This document shows positions 63,280-64,000 of a stretch of 64,000 nt of DNA, piece by piece. The notes beneath the pieces were generated by a model, which was given only the letters and a program-made list of their open reading frames with translations, did no database searches and was not told the DNA's origin. Each line of letters opens with the position of its first letter. Position 1 is the first letter of the stretch. Origin of the DNA: Corynebacterium sp. 21KM1197 (GTDB lineage Bacteria; Actinomycetota; Actinomycetes; Mycobacteriales; Mycobacteriaceae). The stretch lies in contig NZ_CP123907.1 of NCBI RefSeq assembly GCF_033783015.1, positions 1,984,001-2,048,000 of the forward strand. The letters are read 5' to 3'. A program made the translations under genes and the position numbers.

Positions 63280-63464
63280 GTGTGCACGCCGAGGGTCATT
63301 GCTGTGTGGTTCCTCGGCCCAAACCCTTTCTCATTGTCCTGCTCCGGTACCACCGCCCGCACGCGGCCAGCGGTAACGAGTGACGCAGGTTCTTTCATGC
63401 GGAACAACGCCGCGAGCGGCCTTTTCGTTCCCCGTGCCGGGGGCCTCCCCCGCCTGGGCCCCTC

Positions 63465-64000
63465 TTACTTCTCGTGCGCGTACACCTCGGGGTTCAAAAT
63501 CCCCACGTAGGGCAGATCGCGGTAGCGCTCCGCGTAATCCAGGCCGTAGCCGATGAGGAACTTATTGGGCAGGTCAAAGCCCACGTCCAGCAGGTCCACC
63601 TGGGCGGTTTGCACCTCCGGCTTGCGCAGCAGGGTCACCACCTCTAGGGACTTGGGGTTGCGGTGCTTAAGGTTGCGCATGAGCCAGGAGAGCGTGAGGC
63701 CGGAATCAATGATGTCCTCCACGATGAGCACGTTGCGCCCGCTAATATCGCGGTCCAGGTCCTTGAGAATCCGCACCACCCCGGAGGAGGTGGTGGAGTT
63801 GCCGTAGGAGGACACCGCCATGAACTCCATCTGCGCCGGAATGCTCAGGCGGCGGGCAAAGTCCGTCATGAAGAACACCGCACCCTTGAGCACGCCCACC
63901 AGCAGCAGGTCCTCCTCCTCGTCGCGGTAGCGCTCAGAGACCATATCCGCCATTTCCTGGATACGGGCTTGCAGTTCCTCCTCCGTGACCACCACCGAGG
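63465..64000 (-). CDS. hpt: Hypoxanthine phosphoribosyltransferase (5' end beyond the window)
   Basis: Hpt salvages hypoxanthine and guanine with PRPP. The visible part (about 176 residues) has [21 protein letters not shown] and the PRPP-binding signature [17 protein letters not shown], then [11 protein letters not shown] and [28 protein letters not shown]. The frame stays open to the window edge (a GTG-rich start region GTG-GTG-GTC), and corynebacterial homologues have about 15-20 further residues, so the true start probably lies outside. It is upstream of ftsH on the same strand. Confidence 0.93.
   Translation of the reverse strand, partial: SVVVTEEELQARIQEMADMVSERYRDEEEDLLLVGVLKGAVFFMTDFARRLSIPAQMEFMAVSSYGNSTTSSGVVRILKDLDRDISGRNVLIVEDIIDSGLTLSWLMRNLKHRNPKSLEVVTLLRKPEVQTAQVDLLDVGFDLPNKFLIGYGLDYAERYRDLPYVGILNPEVYAHEK

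Overview
This window is a stretch of a high-G+C actinobacterial chromosome. Gene content and order point to the genus Corynebacterium. The run thrE, lysine-rich protein, otsA, small lipoprotein, otsB, LacI-type regulator, zinc ABC transporter, and the later run ispF/ispD/carD, lipoprotein, radA, carbonic anhydrase, mutY, clpC, lysS, panC-like, folK/B/P/E, ftsH, hpt, both follow the order I remember from C. glutamicum. I cannot name the species from sequence alone.

Layout. 1-1.75 kb: a DUF1304 membrane protein, a 37-aa peptide gene with its own promoter, ribosome site and terminator, and two unknown genes. 1.8-9.5 kb: a complete kdpFABCDE potassium-uptake operon with overlapping stop/start codons, preceded by an extra 28-aa membrane peptide. 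9.5-10.3 kb: a divergently arranged RelE/Phd-type toxin-antitoxin pair beside tRNA-Thr(UGU). 10.5-18.3 kb: threonine export, a lysine-rich DNA-binding-like protein and the OtsAB trehalose pathway, interrupted on the opposite strand by a hipBA-like module. 18.3-24 kb: an A+T-richer accessory block between the LacI-type gene and the zinc transporter, holding a phage-type amidase, an excalibur lipoprotein, a complete IS256-family element with 8-bp target duplication, a SdpI-like protein and an MFS transporter. 24-28.9 kb: a zinc-uptake operon with an embedded AAE-family transporter gene, then an esterase. 28.9-30.5 kb: an A+T-rich pair, RHH-YfbU and an Abi/HEPN protein, separated by a strongly structured segment that may be a non-coding RNA. 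30.5-36.8 kb: rlmB-like methyltransferase, cysS, nagB, nagA, a GntR/FadR regulator and ispF. 36.7-43.6 kb: ispD, carD, a lipoprotein, radA, membrane proteins, carbonic anhydrase and mutY. 43.6-45.2 kb: an AlbA_2-domain gene flanked by two nearly identical 103-bp direct repeats. 45.2-53.5 kb: a DUF4236 mini-gene, an ABC-class ATPase, clpC, and a drug-efflux MFS/TetR pair divergent from an ABC-2-like membrane protein. 53.5-64 kb: lysS, panC-like, a folate cluster (folK, folB, folP, folE), ftsH and hpt, which runs off the window edge.

Functionally the core is housekeeping: ion homeostasis (K+, Zn2+), trehalose for osmoprotection and mycolate transport, amino-sugar catabolism, isoprenoid and folate precursors, tRNA charging and proteolysis. 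Accessory material sits in distinct A+T-richer blocks and is mostly toxin-antitoxin, anti-phage-like or mobile.

The observation I consider most likely to be new is an octamer, TATCGACG (wider form GCTTATCGACGCC), found by eye at least 17 times on either strand, in and between genes and in all reading frames. Three sites form hairpins near gene ends. About 1.5 copies would be expected by chance. It resembles highly iterated motifs such as DNA uptake or Chi-like signals. The second is the repeat-flanked AlbA_2 cassette, whose two repeat copies appear to serve as promoter/operator on one side and terminator on the other.
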